Below, piece after piece: positions 1 through 5,804 of a DNA stretch of 6,339 nt. Within the stretch, counting starts at the first letter, position 1. The number at the start of each line of letters is the position of its first letter. Under the pieces are notes generated by a model. The model saw only the letters and a program-made list of their open reading frames with translations, was not told where the DNA came from and ran no database searches. Made by a program: the position numbers and the translations under genes. The stretch covers positions 1 through 6,339 of the forward strand of contig JAEWCJ010000474.1 in the NCBI GenBank assembly GCA_023390695.1, in the 5' to 3' direction. This DNA comes from Pseudomonadota bacterium. GTDB lineage: Bacteria; Pseudomonadota; Alphaproteobacteria; Rhizobiales; Xanthobacteraceae.

Positions 1-1
1 G

Positions 2-262
2 TCAATCCCGGGCCAGGCCGCCGCCCTCTAACGAAACCACGCCCGCACCGTTGGGAGTATTCACCACCTGTACGACGGATGGCGACACGCGCTCGAATAA
101 TTCGATGGTCGCGCGCTCCAGATCGGAGAGACTGCCCCGCGCCTCCACCGTGCGCGGCGTCGTGGCGGAATAGAAAATCTGACGCATTTGCGGCTGGAAT
201 ACAAAAACCGCCGCTGCCAGCACGACAGCCAACACCGCCAAACGGCCCAATCCGGTTTTCAT
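2..262 (-). CDS. HtrA/DegP-like trypsin-type serine protease, N-terminal fragment ending in an edge stop codon
   Basis: The 86 visible residues look like the N-terminus of an S1C (HtrA/Deg) periplasmic protease anchored in the inner membrane. A short basic start (MKTGLGR) precedes one hydrophobic segment at about residues 8-23. A linker follows, then the helix and strand that open the protease domain (DLERATIELFERVSPSVVQVV, about residues 47-67), a hallmark of the family. The catalytic His, Asp and Ser would lie beyond the window. The ATG at 262-260 has a good Shine-Dalgarno (AGGA, spacing 5). The frame reaches TGA at 4-2, just where the conserved S-G-[ST]-G-F strand should begin. This is therefore either a truncated gene or, more likely, a frameshift or base error at the sequence edge. 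It is the third gene of the minus-strand operon, 86 bases after the LssY_C gene. Family assignment is fairly sure; substrate is unknown. Confidence 0.7.
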   Translation of the reverse strand: MKTGLGRLAVLAVVLAAAVFVFQPQMRQIFYSATTPRTVEARGSLSDLERATIELFERVSPSVVQVVNTPNGAGVVSLEGGGLARD

Positions 263-348
263 CGGTATCCTGCGGAACTGTGTCGGAGCATCCGGCGCAT
301 TCCAACGCGCAGATGGCAGGATGGTTTCTCGCCGCGCCGTCCGCCCCC

Positions 349-1164
349 TCAGTTCTGGGTCTGGGCAACCGGCGCCAGACGGCTCCAGATCTCGTCCTTG
401 AGTTGTACGAGCGGCGGCGCTACCAAGATGACCGGCGGGGACGCGGTTCTGACACCGTCCGCGACCAATCGGGCGATCTTGATCTCGCCGTCCGTGTAAT
501 AGAGATCGCCCTCGCCGTTGCGGCCATTCAGCGTCGGCCCGACCCCGGTGACCTGATAGACCGCCGTGACCATTCCGGCCTTGGCGAGGTCTTCGATCAG
601 CAGATCGCGGTCGGCGTCGATGCCCGGCGCGATATGATGCGTCACCTGTCCGGTATAGCGGCTCACGCCGACACCGCGATCGAAGGTGACGGCGCCGAGC
701 CAGACCGGACGCCCCTCGTCGCCCTTCTCCAGCACCAGCCAGAACCGCACGTGATGGCGGCGGTCGGCGCTCCTGCCGTCCGGCTTTTCAAAGGCGAGGT
801 CCTCTTTGCGACCGTCGTAATACAGCGGACTGACCGGTGCCGTCTTGTAGGCGCGATCGAGCAGCACGCTGCCGACGATCTCAATGCTCGACTTCAATGT
901 GATCGGATCGGCGGGATACCAGCCCGCTGCGTGCATCGCACGCAAAACATCCTCGCGCGAGCCGACGAGACCGACATTGAGCGCATCGCCCGGAATGCCC
1001 TGCGCGGTGTGCGTAACCATCGACCGGCCGGCGAGCCCTTTCTGGTGTTCGTAATGCGTCCAGGCTGCGGGCAGCACGATATAGGCAAGCAGACCATAGA
1101 CCGCCGCAACGACGACCACGGTGACGATGATCCGGCGCAAGGCCGGTTTCAGGGATGCAGCCAC
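349..1164 (-). CDS. Membrane-anchored LssY C-terminal domain protein, function unknown
   Basis: This 271-residue protein has one N-terminal transmembrane segment at about residues 11-33 (short basic N-terminus, so probably inside-to-outside) followed by a soluble domain, likely periplasmic. From about residue 60 to 200 it matches what I remember of the LssY_C domain: ALNVGLVGS, then AAGWYPADP, then APVSPLYYDGRKEDLAFEK (about 109-127), RHHVRFW (136-142), a VWLGAVTFDRGV block (154-165) and a THHI/DRDLL block (175-189). LssY was named in a Legionella type I secretion locus, but the domain occurs alone in many proteobacteria and has no established activity. Clustered conserved His, Arg and Asp residues could hint at ligand binding or catalysis; that is inference. 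The start is GTG at 1164-1162, inside the 3' end of the aminotransferase gene (16-base overlap), with only a weak Shine-Dalgarno, suggesting translational coupling. No later start precedes the membrane helix. Confidence 0.82.
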   Translation of the reverse strand: MAASLKPALRRIIVTVVVVAAVYGLLAYIVLPAAWTHYEHQKGLAGRSMVTHTAQGIPGDALNVGLVGSREDVLRAMHAAGWYPADPITLKSSIEIVGSVLLDRAYKTAPVSPLYYDGRKEDLAFEKPDGRSADRRHHVRFWLVLEKGDEGRPVWLGAVTFDRGVGVSRYTGQVTHHIAPGIDADRDLLIEDLAKAGMVTAVYQVTGVGPTLNGRNGEGDLYYTDGEIKIARLVADGVRTASPPVILVAPPLVQLKDEIWSRLAPVAQTQN

Positions 1165-2321
1165 CGCCCGATCCGCCGCACCGCCTCCTGCATGTCGGCT
1201 TGCGAGCCGGCGTAGCAGAAGCGAATGAAATGATGTCCGTTCACGGGATCGAAATCGATGCCCGGCGTCACCGCGACATGCGCCTCCTGCAACAGGCGGC
1301 GCGCGAAGTCGAACGAGTCGTCCGAGAAACGCGACACATCGGCATAAAGATAGAAGGCGCCATCGACGGGCAGAAACTTGTCGAGACCGATCTTCGGCAA
1401 TTCCGCGATCAGGATGCGCCGGTTCTCCTCATAGCCGTGCTTGACCGCGTCCATTTCCGGACGGCCGTCAAAGGCCGCCTCCGCCGCAAGCTGCGACAGG
1501 GTCGGCACCGAGATGGTCAGATTGCCTTGCAGGCGTTCGATCGGACGCACCAGTGGCTCCGGCGCCACGATCCAGCCGATGCGCCAGCCGGTCATGCAGA
1601 AATATTTGGAGAAGGAATTGATCACGAGCGTCGTGTGGGAGATCGCCAGCGACGTCACCGCCGGAAAGGCGTAATCAAGCCCGTGATAGATCTCGTCGGA
1701 GATGAACCGGACCCCTTCGCCTTCCGCCACGCGGATGAGGTCCGCCAGCCCTTCACCCGTCATCATGGTGCCGGTCGGATTGGCGGGGCTCGCGACAAGC
1801 ACGCCGGCAAGCGGCGATTTGCGATGCGCCGCGAGCAGCGATTCGGGCGTGATCGCCCAGCGCGTCGCCGCATTCGTTTCGATCAGCACCGGCTCGCAGC
1901 CGAGCGCTGTGAGAATATGCCGGTAAGGCGGATAGCCCGGATTGGCGATGCCGACCCGGTCGCCGGGCTTGAACATCGTCAGAAAGGCCAGAATGAATCC
2001 GGCCGACGATCCCGTCGTCACGATCACCCGCGCCGGATCGACGCTGACGCCGTAGCTCTCCTTATAATGCCGGGCGATACGGACCCGGAGCGAGCCAATC
2101 CCAAGCGCCTCGGTGTAGCGCAACGGGCCATCCAGCCCCCGGCGCGCCGCCTCGATCGCGGTGCGCGGTGCGGCCGCGGCGGGTTGTCCCACCTCCATGT
2201 GGATAATGTGATGCCCCTCTGCCTCAAGCCGTGTCGCCGCCGCAATCACGTCCATCACCATGAATGGCGGCACGTCGCTGCGCGCGGAGGGGGTCAAAAG
2301 AGCTTTGGCTCGATCCAGCAT
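1149..2321 (-). CDS. Pyridoxal-phosphate-dependent aminotransferase, class I/II (fold type I)
   Basis: This 390-residue cytoplasmic enzyme of full family length transfers an amino group between an amino acid and a 2-oxo acid. The class I/II landmarks appear in order: VGQP near residue 44, the PLP phosphate-binding TTGSSAGF (102-109), NPGYPPYR (127-134), SPANPTG with the pyridine-contacting Asn (178-184), SDEIYHG with the Asp that pairs with the PLP nitrogen (D209) and Tyr212, SFSK with the Schiff-base lysine K239, GWRIGW with R247, and the C-terminal carboxylate-binding Arg (R367, in FIRFCY). All key residues are intact, so it should be active. It resembles the aspartate/alanine/aromatic aminotransferase subgroup common in rhizobia, but the amino acid substrate cannot be read from sequence. 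It is first in the minus-strand operon, ahead of the overlapping LssY_C gene. The ATG at 2321-2319 has no clear Shine-Dalgarno. A start at the Met at residue 21 is possible but would remove residues usual in the family. Confidence 0.93.
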   Translation of the reverse strand: MLDRAKALLTPSARSDVPPFMVMDVIAAATRLEAEGHHIIHMEVGQPAAAAPRTAIEAARRGLDGPLRYTEALGIGSLRVRIARHYKESYGVSVDPARVIVTTGSSAGFILAFLTMFKPGDRVGIANPGYPPYRHILTALGCEPVLIETNAATRWAITPESLLAAHRKSPLAGVLVASPANPTGTMMTGEGLADLIRVAEGEGVRFISDEIYHGLDYAFPAVTSLAISHTTLVINSFSKYFCMTGWRIGWIVAPEPLVRPIERLQGNLTISVPTLSQLAAEAAFDGRPEMDAVKHGYEENRRILIAELPKIGLDKFLPVDGAFYLYADVSRFSDDSFDFARRLLQEAHVAVTPGIDFDPVNGHHFIRFCYAGSQADMQEAVRRIGRWLHP

Positions 2322-2344
2322 GTGACAAGGCCCGTGCGGCTCAG

Positions 2345-2362
2345 GCGGGGCTTTCGCCCCGC
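2345..2362 (-). promoter_or_regulatory. GAAA-capped RNA hairpin in the aminotransferase leader
   Basis: Read on the minus strand this is GCGGGGC-GAAA-GCCCCGC, a perfect 7-bp G/C stem closed by a GNRA-type tetraloop. It ends 23 bases before the aminotransferase ATG. No U-run follows in either direction close enough to make it a standard terminator. On the plus strand the loop would be UUUC, so the minus-strand transcript is the more natural structural form. It may act as a stability or translation-control element, or be a copy of a dispersed palindromic repeat; the window holds only one copy. Confidence 0.45.
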
Positions 2363-2417
2363 TGTTGCCGTATTCGCCCGGCTTTTTCGCTTGTCCCGGA
2401 CATGACTCTGGCGTGAT

Positions 2418-2446
2418 TTGACGTCATCTGGCGGCCTCTCTAGGTT
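2418..2446 (+). promoter_or_regulatory. Candidate sigma-70-type promoter for the M48 protease / DsbA-like unit
   Basis: A TTGACG -35 box (2418-2423), which fits the alphaproteobacterial consensus well, is separated by exactly 17 bases from a weak -10 box TAGGTT (2441-2446, 3 of 6 matches to TATAAT). Transcription would start near 2453, giving a leader of about 20 bases before the ATG at 2473. The -35 box overlaps the 8-base palindrome TGACGTCA (2419-2426). The placement suits the gene; the poor -10 keeps this tentative. Confidence 0.45.
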
Positions 2447-2472
2447 GCCGCGAAAGGCCCGTAATCAGCGAC

Positions 2473-3888
2473 ATGAAATCCGTGGTTTCCCCTATCAGGA
2501 CGCGCCTCTTTAAGCCAGCGTCCCGCGCGGTATCGGTTTTGACCGCGGCCGCGCTCGCCGCCGTGAGCGTCCCTCAGCCGGCCGCGGCGCAAGGCAAGAT
2601 GCCGATCATCCGCGACACCGAGATCGAGCAGCTCCTGCGCGACTACACGCAGCCGATCCTCAAGGTCGCCGGCCTGTCCAGCCAGAACATCAAGGTCGTC
2701 ATCATCAACGATCGCAACTTCAACGCCTTCGTGATGGATGGCCGCCGCATCTTCGTGAATACCGGCGCGCTGACCGAATCGGAAACCCCGAACCAGATTA
2801 TCGGCGTGCTCGCGCACGAGACCGGCCATATCGCCGGCGGCCATCTGTCGCGGCTGCGTGACGAGTTGGCCAATGCCCAGACGATGGCGATCATCGGCAT
2901 GCTGCTCGGCATCGGAGCCATGGTGGCAGGCGGTGGCGGCAGCGGCGCAAGCCAGGCCGGCGCGGCGGCGATCGCCGGCTCGCAGCAGGCGGCTCTGCGC
3001 ACGGTCCTCTCCTATCAGCGCAACCAGGAAGAGCAGGCCGATCGCGCGGCAGTGAAATTCCTCAATGCCACCGGCCAGTCGGCGAAAGGCATGCATGACA
3101 GTTTCAAGCGCCTTGCCGACCAGATGATGTTCACCGCCCGGCAGGCCGATCCTTATGCGCAATCGCATCCGATGCCGAAGGAGCGCGTTGCCGCCCTCAC
3201 GGAGATCGCGAAGACCAGCAAGTTCTGGGACAAGAAGGACCCTGCCGAACTACAACTGCGCCATGACATGATGCGCGCGAAGATTTTCGGATTCATGGAA
3301 CCGCCCTCCACCGTGATGCGGCGCTATCCGCAAAGCGACACTTCACTGCCGGCCCGCTATGCGCGCGCGATCTCGGCCTATCGCCATGGCAATCTGCAGA
3401 ACGCGGTCGCGCAGATCGACGCGCTGATCGCGCAGCATCCGGGCAACCCATATTTCTATGAGCTCAAGGGACAGGCGCTGCTTGAATCCGGGCGCGGCGC
3501 CGAAGCCATCGCGCCGCTGCGCCGTGCGGTGCAGATGATCCCGAATGCGCCGCTGATCCAGATCATGCTGGGCCAGGCCCTGGTCTCGACCAACAATCCC
3601 GCCCATGCCAACGAAGCCGTCGCCATGCTGCGCAATTCGCTGGCGCGCGAACCGGAAGCCCCGGCCGGCTATCAGCAGCTCGCGATGGCCTATGGCCGCA
3701 AGGGCGATCTGGCGCAGGCCGACCTCGCCTCCGCACAGGCCGCCTTCTACCGCGGCGACATCAAGACGGCGCGCGAACTCGCCGCGCGTGCCAAGACCCG
3801 CTTTGCGGTCGGTTCGCCGGGCTGGGTGAAGGCCGACGACATCGTATCGACGAAACTTCCCGAGTCAGCGCAGATGGGACGGCGCTGA
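2473..3888 (+). CDS. Secreted BepA/YfgC-like M48 zinc metalloprotease with TPR domain
   Basis: This 471-residue periplasmic protein has a signal peptide (basic residues, a hydrophobic core at about 19-33, and a cleavage site near PAAA-Q, residues 37-40). The M48 protease domain follows. HETGH at 115-119 supplies two zinc-binding histidines and the catalytic Glu. The EEQAD motif at 186-190 gives the third ligand (E186). H232 in the SHPMPKERV segment matches the additional 'switch' His known from E. coli BepA. A glycine- and alanine-rich loop lies at about 150-172. The C-terminal part from about 293 to 460 is helical with TPR-like repeats (for example AISAYRHGNLQNAVAQID and YFYELKGQALLESGRGAEAI). 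BepA-type proteins degrade or chaperone misassembled outer membrane proteins such as LptD and contact the BAM complex; the same role here is inferred. No in-frame upstream start exists nearby, and the Shine-Dalgarno is poor (AAAGG, spacing 15). It forms an operon with the DsbA-like gene 19 bases downstream. Confidence 0.92.
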   Translation: MKSVVSPIRTRLFKPASRAVSVLTAAALAAVSVPQPAAAQGKMPIIRDTEIEQLLRDYTQPILKVAGLSSQNIKVVIINDRNFNAFVMDGRRIFVNTGALTESETPNQIIGVLAHETGHIAGGHLSRLRDELANAQTMAIIGMLLGIGAMVAGGGGSGASQAGAAAIAGSQQAALRTVLSYQRNQEEQADRAAVKFLNATGQSAKGMHDSFKRLADQMMFTARQADPYAQSHPMPKERVAALTEIAKTSKFWDKKDPAELQLRHDMMRAKIFGFMEPPSTVMRRYPQSDTSLPARYARAISAYRHGNLQNAVAQIDALIAQHPGNPYFYELKGQALLESGRGAEAIAPLRRAVQMIPNAPLIQIMLGQALVSTNNPAHANEAVAMLRNSLAREPEAPAGYQQLAMAYGRKGDLAQADLASAQAAFYRGDIKTARELAARAKTRFAVGSPGWVKADDIVSTKLPESAQMGRR

Positions 3889-3894
3889 CGCTCC

Positions 3895-3900
3895 AGAGGA
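3895..3900 (+). promoter_or_regulatory. Strong ribosome binding site of the DsbA-like gene
   Basis: AGAGGA lies 7 bases before the ATG at 3908, in the 19-base gap after the protease stop codon. It is the clearest Shine-Dalgarno in the window and fixes the start of the thiol oxidoreductase gene. Confidence 0.7.
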
Positions 3901-3907
3901 TCATCCT

Positions 3908-4675
3908 ATGATTTTTCCACTTCGCCTGATTGCCGCTGCCGCTCTTTTCGGCATGAGCTTTGCCGTCCTGCCGGCAAGCGCGCAGAGCTTCACGCCGGCG
4001 CAGCGCACCGAGATCGAAGCGATCATCAAGGATTATCTGATCAAGAATCCCGAGATCATGCAGGATGTCCTGCAGGAACTCGAAAAGCGCCAGACGATGG
4101 CCGAGACGGAAAAGGCCAAGGCGGCGATCACCTCGAACAAGGAGGCGCTCTTCAATTCGCGCCACCAGGTCACGCTCGGCAATCCGAAGGGCGACGTCAC
4201 CATGGTGGAGTTCTTCGACTACAATTGCGGCTATTGCAAACGCGCGATGACCGACATGATGGAACTGCTGAAGAGCGACTCCAGTCTCAAGGTGGTGCTC
4301 AAGGAATTCCCGGTGCTCGGCGAAGGCTCGGTGCAGGCGGCGCAGGTCGGAGCAGCGCTCGCCCTGCAGGACAAGAGCGGTAAGAAATATCTCGATTTCC
4401 ACCAGAAGCTGCTCAGCGGCCGCGGTCAGGCCGACCGGACGCGCGCCCTCGCCGCAGCCAAGGAGGCCGGCGCCGACATGGCGCGGCTGGAAAAGGACAT
4501 GAATGGGCCGGAGGTGCGGGCCGCGCTGGAGGAAAGCTTCAAACTGGCCGAAACCCTGGGTCTCAATGGCACCCCGAGCTACGTCATCAACGACGACGTT
4601 GTGATCGGTGCCGTGGGCGTGAAGGTGCTGCAGGAGAAGATCAACACCGCCCGCTGTGGGAAGCCAGCCTGCTAA
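3908..4675 (+). CDS. Periplasmic DsbA-family thiol:disulfide oxidoreductase, ScsC-like
   Basis: This 255-residue secreted protein probably makes or rearranges disulfide bonds in the periplasm. A signal peptide ends at ASA-Q (residues 23-26). Residues 28-80 form a charged helical region (FTPAQRTEIEAIIKDYL and onward) of the kind found N-terminal to the thioredoxin fold in ScsC and related DsbA-like proteins, where it drives oligomerisation. The thioredoxin fold has FFDYNCGYC with active-site Cys107 and Cys110, and the cis-proline loop GTPSYV (Thr222-Pro223). The CGYC dipeptide matches DsbC (an isomerase) rather than the CPHC of E. coli DsbA, so isomerase or reductase activity is possible; this is inference. 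Two more cysteines, C250 and C255, sit at the extreme C-terminus. The gene follows the M48 protease by 19 bases and is followed by an intrinsic terminator, so it closes that transcription unit. Confidence 0.92.
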   Translation: MIFPLRLIAAAALFGMSFAVLPASAQSFTPAQRTEIEAIIKDYLIKNPEIMQDVLQELEKRQTMAETEKAKAAITSNKEALFNSRHQVTLGNPKGDVTMVEFFDYNCGYCKRAMTDMMELLKSDSSLKVVLKEFPVLGEGSVQAAQVGAALALQDKSGKKYLDFHQKLLSGRGQADRTRALAAAKEAGADMARLEKDMNGPEVRAALEESFKLAETLGLNGTPSYVINDDVVIGAVGVKVLQEKINTARCGKPAC

Positions 4676-4678
4676 ACC

Positions 4679-4710
4679 GGCTGAAAGCCCTGCCTTACAG
4701 CCTTATTTTA
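4679..4710 (+). terminator. Rho-independent terminator after the DsbA-like gene
   Basis: Starting four bases after the stop codon, GGCTG (4679-4683) pairs with CAGCC (4698-4702). After one A/A mismatch, AAG (4685-4687) pairs with CTT (4694-4696), leaving a six-base loop. The T-rich tail TTATTTTA (4703-4710) follows directly. It separates the protease/oxidoreductase unit from aroQ-accB-accC. Confidence 0.65.
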
Positions 4711-4854
4711 ACTATGATTTCGGCCTGCAGCCCCATCGGGGATGGCTCCGCCTTCAGGCTTCCCCTGACGCGGGCGGGCCCCTATAACGGGGCCTCGCGG
4801 GACGGCGGCGCCCCGCGCCAATCCCGGTTTCAGCCCGTCCGCTAGCCTCACGTC
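4711..4854 (+). promoter_or_regulatory. aroQ leader with two GC hairpins and a candidate -10 box
   Basis: This 144-base gene-free stretch should hold the promoter of aroQ-accB-accC. GGCCCC (4777-4782) and GGGGCC (4789-4794) form a perfect 6-bp inverted repeat whose loop is TATAAC (4783-4788), a good -10 hexamer. The best -35 position (4760-4765, TTCCCC) matches consensus poorly. Next to it CGCGGG (4796-4801) pairs with CCCGCG (4812-4817). A smaller CCCC-ATC-GGGG repeat lies at 4731-4741. None has a U-tract. I see no small coding frame or known riboswitch here. The promoter assignment is tentative; the inverted repeats are plain in the sequence. Confidence 0.35.
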
Positions 4855-5307
4855 ATGGCCAAGACGATTTACGTCCTGAACGGACCCAATTTGAATCTGC
4901 TCGGCACCCGCGAGCCGGCCATCTATGGCCGCGCGACGCTGGCCGACGTGGAGAAGCTGTGCCGCGAGACGGCGAAGGCGCACGGCCTTGCAATCGAATT
5001 CCGGCAATCCAATCACGAGGGCGAGATTGTCGACGCCGTCCAGGAGGCGATGGCAAAGAAAGCCGCCGGCATCGTCATCAATCCCGCCGGCTACACGACG
5101 ACGTCGGTCGCGATTCTCGACGCCCTGCTCGCCTCCGGCCTGCCCGTGGTCGAGATCCATATCAGCAACATCTATACCCGCGAGGAATTCCGCCAGCATT
5201 CGCTGGTCTCGAAAGTGGCGAAGGCGGTGATGTCCGGTTTCGGCGTCAAGGGCTATGCGCTTGCGATCGACGGTCTCGCAGCAATGATCGAACAGTCAAA
5301 GAACTAG
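4855..5307 (+). CDS. aroQ: 3-dehydroquinate dehydratase, type II
   Basis: This 150-residue cytoplasmic enzyme, of normal length, dehydrates 3-dehydroquinate to 3-dehydroshikimate, the third step of the shikimate pathway to aromatic amino acids. Type II enzymes are dodecamers unrelated to AroD. The signature [18 protein letters not shown] (8-25) carries the catalytic Arg19 and Tyr24. Further landmarks are QSNHEGE (51-57), NPAGY with the active-site Asn76, EIHISN with catalytic His102 (100-105), and Arg113. Asp89, which reaches into the neighbouring subunit, is also kept. Unusually, the usual T-H-T-S segment reads T-T-T-S here (81-84), so an active-site histidine is replaced by Thr82, and Tyr107 stands where His is common. 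The ATG at 4855 has no recognisable Shine-Dalgarno (pyrimidine-rich upstream), yet the family N-terminus fits this start exactly. accB follows after 20 bases. Confidence 0.96.
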   Translation: MAKTIYVLNGPNLNLLGTREPAIYGRATLADVEKLCRETAKAHGLAIEFRQSNHEGEIVDAVQEAMAKKAAGIVINPAGYTTTSVAILDALLASGLPVVEIHISNIYTREEFRQHSLVSKVAKAVMSGFGVKGYALAIDGLAAMIEQSKN

Positions 5308-5327
5308 AAAAATCGAGGTTGAAGGAC

Positions 5328-5804
5328 GTGGCACGCGGTCCGCAGAAAGACGACAAACCCACAAGCAAGTTCGCGATCGACCAGGACGCGATCCGCGACC
5401 TGGCGAAATTGCTCGACGAAACCAACCTGTCGGAGATCGAAATCGAGCAGGACGGCACCCGCATCCGGGTCGGACGCGGCGGACGCGCGGTGGCCCCGGC
5501 GCCCATCGTTCCTGCTCCGGTTGCGGCGGCGCCTGCGCCGGTGGCCGTGCCCGCCGATCCGGCCAAGCATCCGGGTGCGGTGCCCTCGCCGATGGTGGGC
5601 ACCGCCTATCTCGCGCCCTCGCCCGGCGCCAAGCCCTTCGTCGATGTCGGCACCCTGGTGAAGGCCGGCGACACGCTTCTGATCGTCGAAGCGATGAAGA
5701 CCATGAACCAGATTCCGGCGCCGCGGGCCGGCACCGTGACGCAAATCCTCGTCGAGGACGGCCAGCCGGTCGAATTCGGCGAAGCGCTGGTGATTATCGA
5801 ATAA
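5328..5804 (+). CDS. accB: Biotin carboxyl carrier protein of acetyl-CoA carboxylase
   Basis: This 158-residue carrier holds biotin on a lysine and shuttles the carboxyl group from AccC to the AccA/AccD carboxyltransferase, making malonyl-CoA for fatty acid synthesis. The N-terminal part ([25 protein letters not shown], about 16-40) is the conserved helical domain. A mobile linker rich in Ala and Pro follows (about 54-78). The C-terminal biotinyl domain (84-158) carries [10 protein letters not shown] with the biotinylated Lys124, and ends GEALVIIE. I chose the GTG at 5328-5330 because GAGG (5315-5318) lies 9 bases upstream, and initiation there yields an N-terminus typical of alphaproteobacterial AccB. 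The frame stays open further upstream inside aroQ, but those residues do not resemble AccB. A TTG at 5319 is a less likely start. The stop codon shares one base with the accC ATG. Confidence 0.95.
   Translation: MARGPQKDDKPTSKFAIDQDAIRDLAKLLDETNLSEIEIEQDGTRIRVGRGGRAVAPAPIVPAPVAAAPAPVAVPADPAKHPGAVPSPMVGTAYLAPSPGAKPFVDVGTLVKAGDTLLIVEAMKTMNQIPAPRAGTVTQILVEDGQPVEFGEALVIIE

Noticed and set aside
79..1215. Long plus-strand open frame (378 codons) opposite the LssY_C and protease genes
   Set aside because: Its translation is Arg/Asp-rich with no fold-like pattern or domain, and it is antisense to two recognisable proteins. High-GC DNA gives such shadows routinely.
2371..2400. Possible terminator (GCCCGGC followed by TTTTT) in the divergent intergenic region
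   Set aside because: The T-run follows a stretch with only a very short self-pairing stem, and no gene on the plus strand ends upstream of it, so a terminator has nothing to terminate.
1155..2405. Long plus-strand open frame (416 codons) opposite the aminotransferase
   Set aside because: The composition is rich in Arg, His and Gln, typical of antisense translation of a GC-rich gene, while the minus strand encodes an aminotransferase with all catalytic motifs.
2440..3168. Minus-strand open frame (242 codons) opposite the M48 protease
   Set aside because: It is antisense to the HETGH-containing protease domain and has no recognisable motif.
4959..5327. In-frame upstream extension of accB inside aroQ
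   Set aside because: The frame is open, but the translated residues are low-complexity Arg-rich shadow of aroQ. GTG at 5328 with GAGG nine bases upstream gives the expected AccB N-terminus.
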